Made by a program: the position numbers and the translations under genes. 15,333 nt of DNA, from NCBI GenBank assembly GCA_007121055.1, contig SKMM01000234.1, positions 1-15,333 of the forward strand, read 5' to 3'. The notes beneath the pieces were generated by a model. The model made no database searches, had not been told where the DNA came from, and saw only the letters and a program-made list of their open reading frames with translations. Source of the DNA: Paracoccaceae bacterium. GTDB taxonomy: Bacteria > Pseudomonadota > Alphaproteobacteria > Rhodobacterales > Rhodobacteraceae. Of the stretch, positions 14,588-15,333 are shown in pieces (position 1 is the stretch's first letter; each line of letters opens with the position of its first letter).

Positions 14588-15058
14588 TCAGCCGAAGCCG
14601 CCTGGCCGCCCGCGGACCGCCACCGGACCGGCGCCCGCGCGGGCCGGGGGCGCGGACGGCGCTTCCAGTTCGGACAGGATGGGGCAGTCGGGGCGGTCGT
14701 TGCCGTGGCAGCAGGCGGCGAGGGTTTCGAGGGTGGAGGCCATGTCCTCGAGTTCGCGGATCTTCTGGCGGAGGTCGGCGACGTGGGACAGGGCGAGGCG
14801 CTTGACGTCGGCGCTGTGGCGGTCGCGGTCGCGCCAGAGGCCGAGGAGCTCGCGGATGCCCTCGACGCTGAAGCCGAGGTCGCGGGCGCGGCGGATGAAG
14901 CGCAGCATGTGAACGTCCTGATCGGTGTAGACCCGGTAGCCAGCGGCGGTGCGGGCGGCCGGCGGGATCAGAGCGGTGTCCTCGTAGTAGCGGATCATCT
15001 TGGCCGAGACGCCGGAGGCCTTCGCCGCGTCGCCGATGTTCATGGTGCCCGGTTTCAT
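14588..15058 (-). CDS. cueR: Cu(I)-responsive MerR-family regulator, CueR type
   Basis: A 156-residue MerR-family activator that should bind the spacer of copper-export promoters and twist them on sensing Cu(I). The N-terminal winged helix-turn-helix is complete: MNIGDAAKASGVSAKMIRYYE (from residue 6) and GYRVYTDQDVHML. A dimerisation helix follows (about 83-116). The metal site is Cys117 and Cys125 in CHGNDRPDC, with the C-x7-C spacing of CueR Cys112/Cys120. HSADVK (81-86) supplies the Ser characteristic of monovalent-ion sensors (Ser77 in E. coli). An additional Cys116 and a 25-residue Ala/Pro/Gly-rich tail are extra. The start at 15058, not 15043, is supported by AGGAGGT at 15065-15071 with six bases spacing. 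It overlaps the P-type ATPase stop as ATGA. Confidence 0.9.
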   Translation of the reverse strand: MKPGTMNIGDAAKASGVSAKMIRYYEDTALIPPAARTAAGYRVYTDQDVHMLRFIRRARDLGFSVEGIRELLGLWRDRDRHSADVKRLALSHVADLRQKIRELEDMASTLETLAACCHGNDRPDCPILSELEAPSAPPARAGAGPVAVRGRPGGFG

Positions 15059-15333
15059 GCTCGCACCTCCTGCAGGGGCGGTGTCCAGCGACGCAGGCGC
15101 AACGCGTTGGCTAGCACGCAGACCGAGGACAGCGCCATGGCGCCGGCGGCGAAGATCGGCGAGAGCAGGATGCCGAAGGCGGGCCACAGCACGCCGGCCG
15201 CCACGGGGATCAGGGCGGTGTTGTAGGCAAACGCCCAGAACAGGTTCTGCCGGATGTTGCGGATCGTCGCCTTCGACAGCGCGATCGCGTTCGGCACGCC
15301 GCCGAGCGCGCCCGACATCAGCACCACGTCGGC
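15055..15333 (-). CDS. copA: Cu(I)-translocating P-type ATPase, C-terminal fragment (cut by window edge)
   Basis: Only the last 92 residues are present; the gene continues beyond the right edge. The fragment starts just after the hinge region (ADVVLMSG), followed by the conserved SKATIRNIRQNLFWAFAYN and two membrane helices. The final helix contains AAGAMALSSVCVLANALRL-type sequence: the M-x-x-S-S of the last helix and the YN of the preceding one are the transmembrane Cu(I)-binding residues of P1B-1 pumps such as CopA. It would export Cu(I) from the cytoplasm. The TGA overlaps the cueR ATG, so pump and sensor are cotranscribed. Without the N-terminus, CopA-like versus FixI/CopA2-like subtype cannot be told apart. 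Confidence 0.88.
   Translation of the reverse strand, partial: ADVVLMSGALGGVPNAIALSKATIRNIRQNLFWAFAYNTALIPVAAGVLWPAFGILLSPIFAAGAMALSSVCVLANALRLRRWTPPLQEVRA

Noticed and set aside
1..15333. tRNA, rRNA, CRISPR array or complete insertion sequence
   Set aside because: No TPsiC-like arm with acceptor pairing, no regularly spaced repeats, and no transposase or integrase frame were found on either strand by eye.

Overview
The window is about 15.3 kb of very GC-rich DNA packed with short-spaced, mostly core-metabolism genes. Gene content, strong GC preference at third codon positions and gene order (lgt, a MidA/NDUFAF7-type methyltransferase and pgeF in one operon; rsmI-yraN divergent from an LpoA-like lipoprotein that runs into glnD) point to an alphaproteobacterium, most likely of the Rhodobacterales (Rhodobacter/Paracoccus-like). 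That placement is an inference from protein families and synteny; no rRNA or tRNA gene was seen.

Layout from left to right. A PLP-dependent aminotransferase (15-1232, +) is followed by a small two-helix membrane protein (1322-1504, +). sufE (1523-1948, -) and msrA (2094-2744, +) are divergent, and the gap between them holds two striking dyads. After a 204-bp hairpin-rich gap comes a minus-strand operon lgt > SAM methyltransferase > pgeF (5658 down to 2949) with stop/start overlaps at both junctions. Divergent from it run ubiK (5753-6004), serB (6080-6955) and asd (7032-8054). About 660 bp without a convincing gene follow (8055-8715). Next is rsmI-yraN (10071 down to 8716), and divergent from it an outer-membrane-type lipoprotein with a periplasmic-binding fold (10202-11401), which overlaps glnD (11361-14213), a uridylyltransferase that starts at TTG. 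After 374 bp without a recognisable gene, a copper module enters from the right edge on the minus strand: the last 92 residues of a Cu(I) P-type ATPase and, overlapping it by ATGA, a CueR-type MerR regulator (14588-15058).

How the genes fit together. Several act on the cell envelope: Lgt lipidates lipoproteins such as the LpoA-like protein encoded here, PgeF removes wrongly incorporated residues from peptidoglycan precursors, and the LpoA-like protein may activate a peptidoglycan synthase. SerB and Asd are amino-acid biosynthesis enzymes (serine; lysine/threonine/methionine/diaminopimelate). GlnD is the nitrogen sensor. SufE and MsrA belong to iron-sulfur assembly and oxidative repair. The copper module looks like a separate unit, possibly joined to the core block in the 14214-14587 gap.

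No convincing new multi-gene system is visible. What merits a second look is mainly non-coding: the hairpin- and repeat-rich region 8055-8715, the 16-bp perfect palindrome upstream of msrA, and the sufE leader hairpin.
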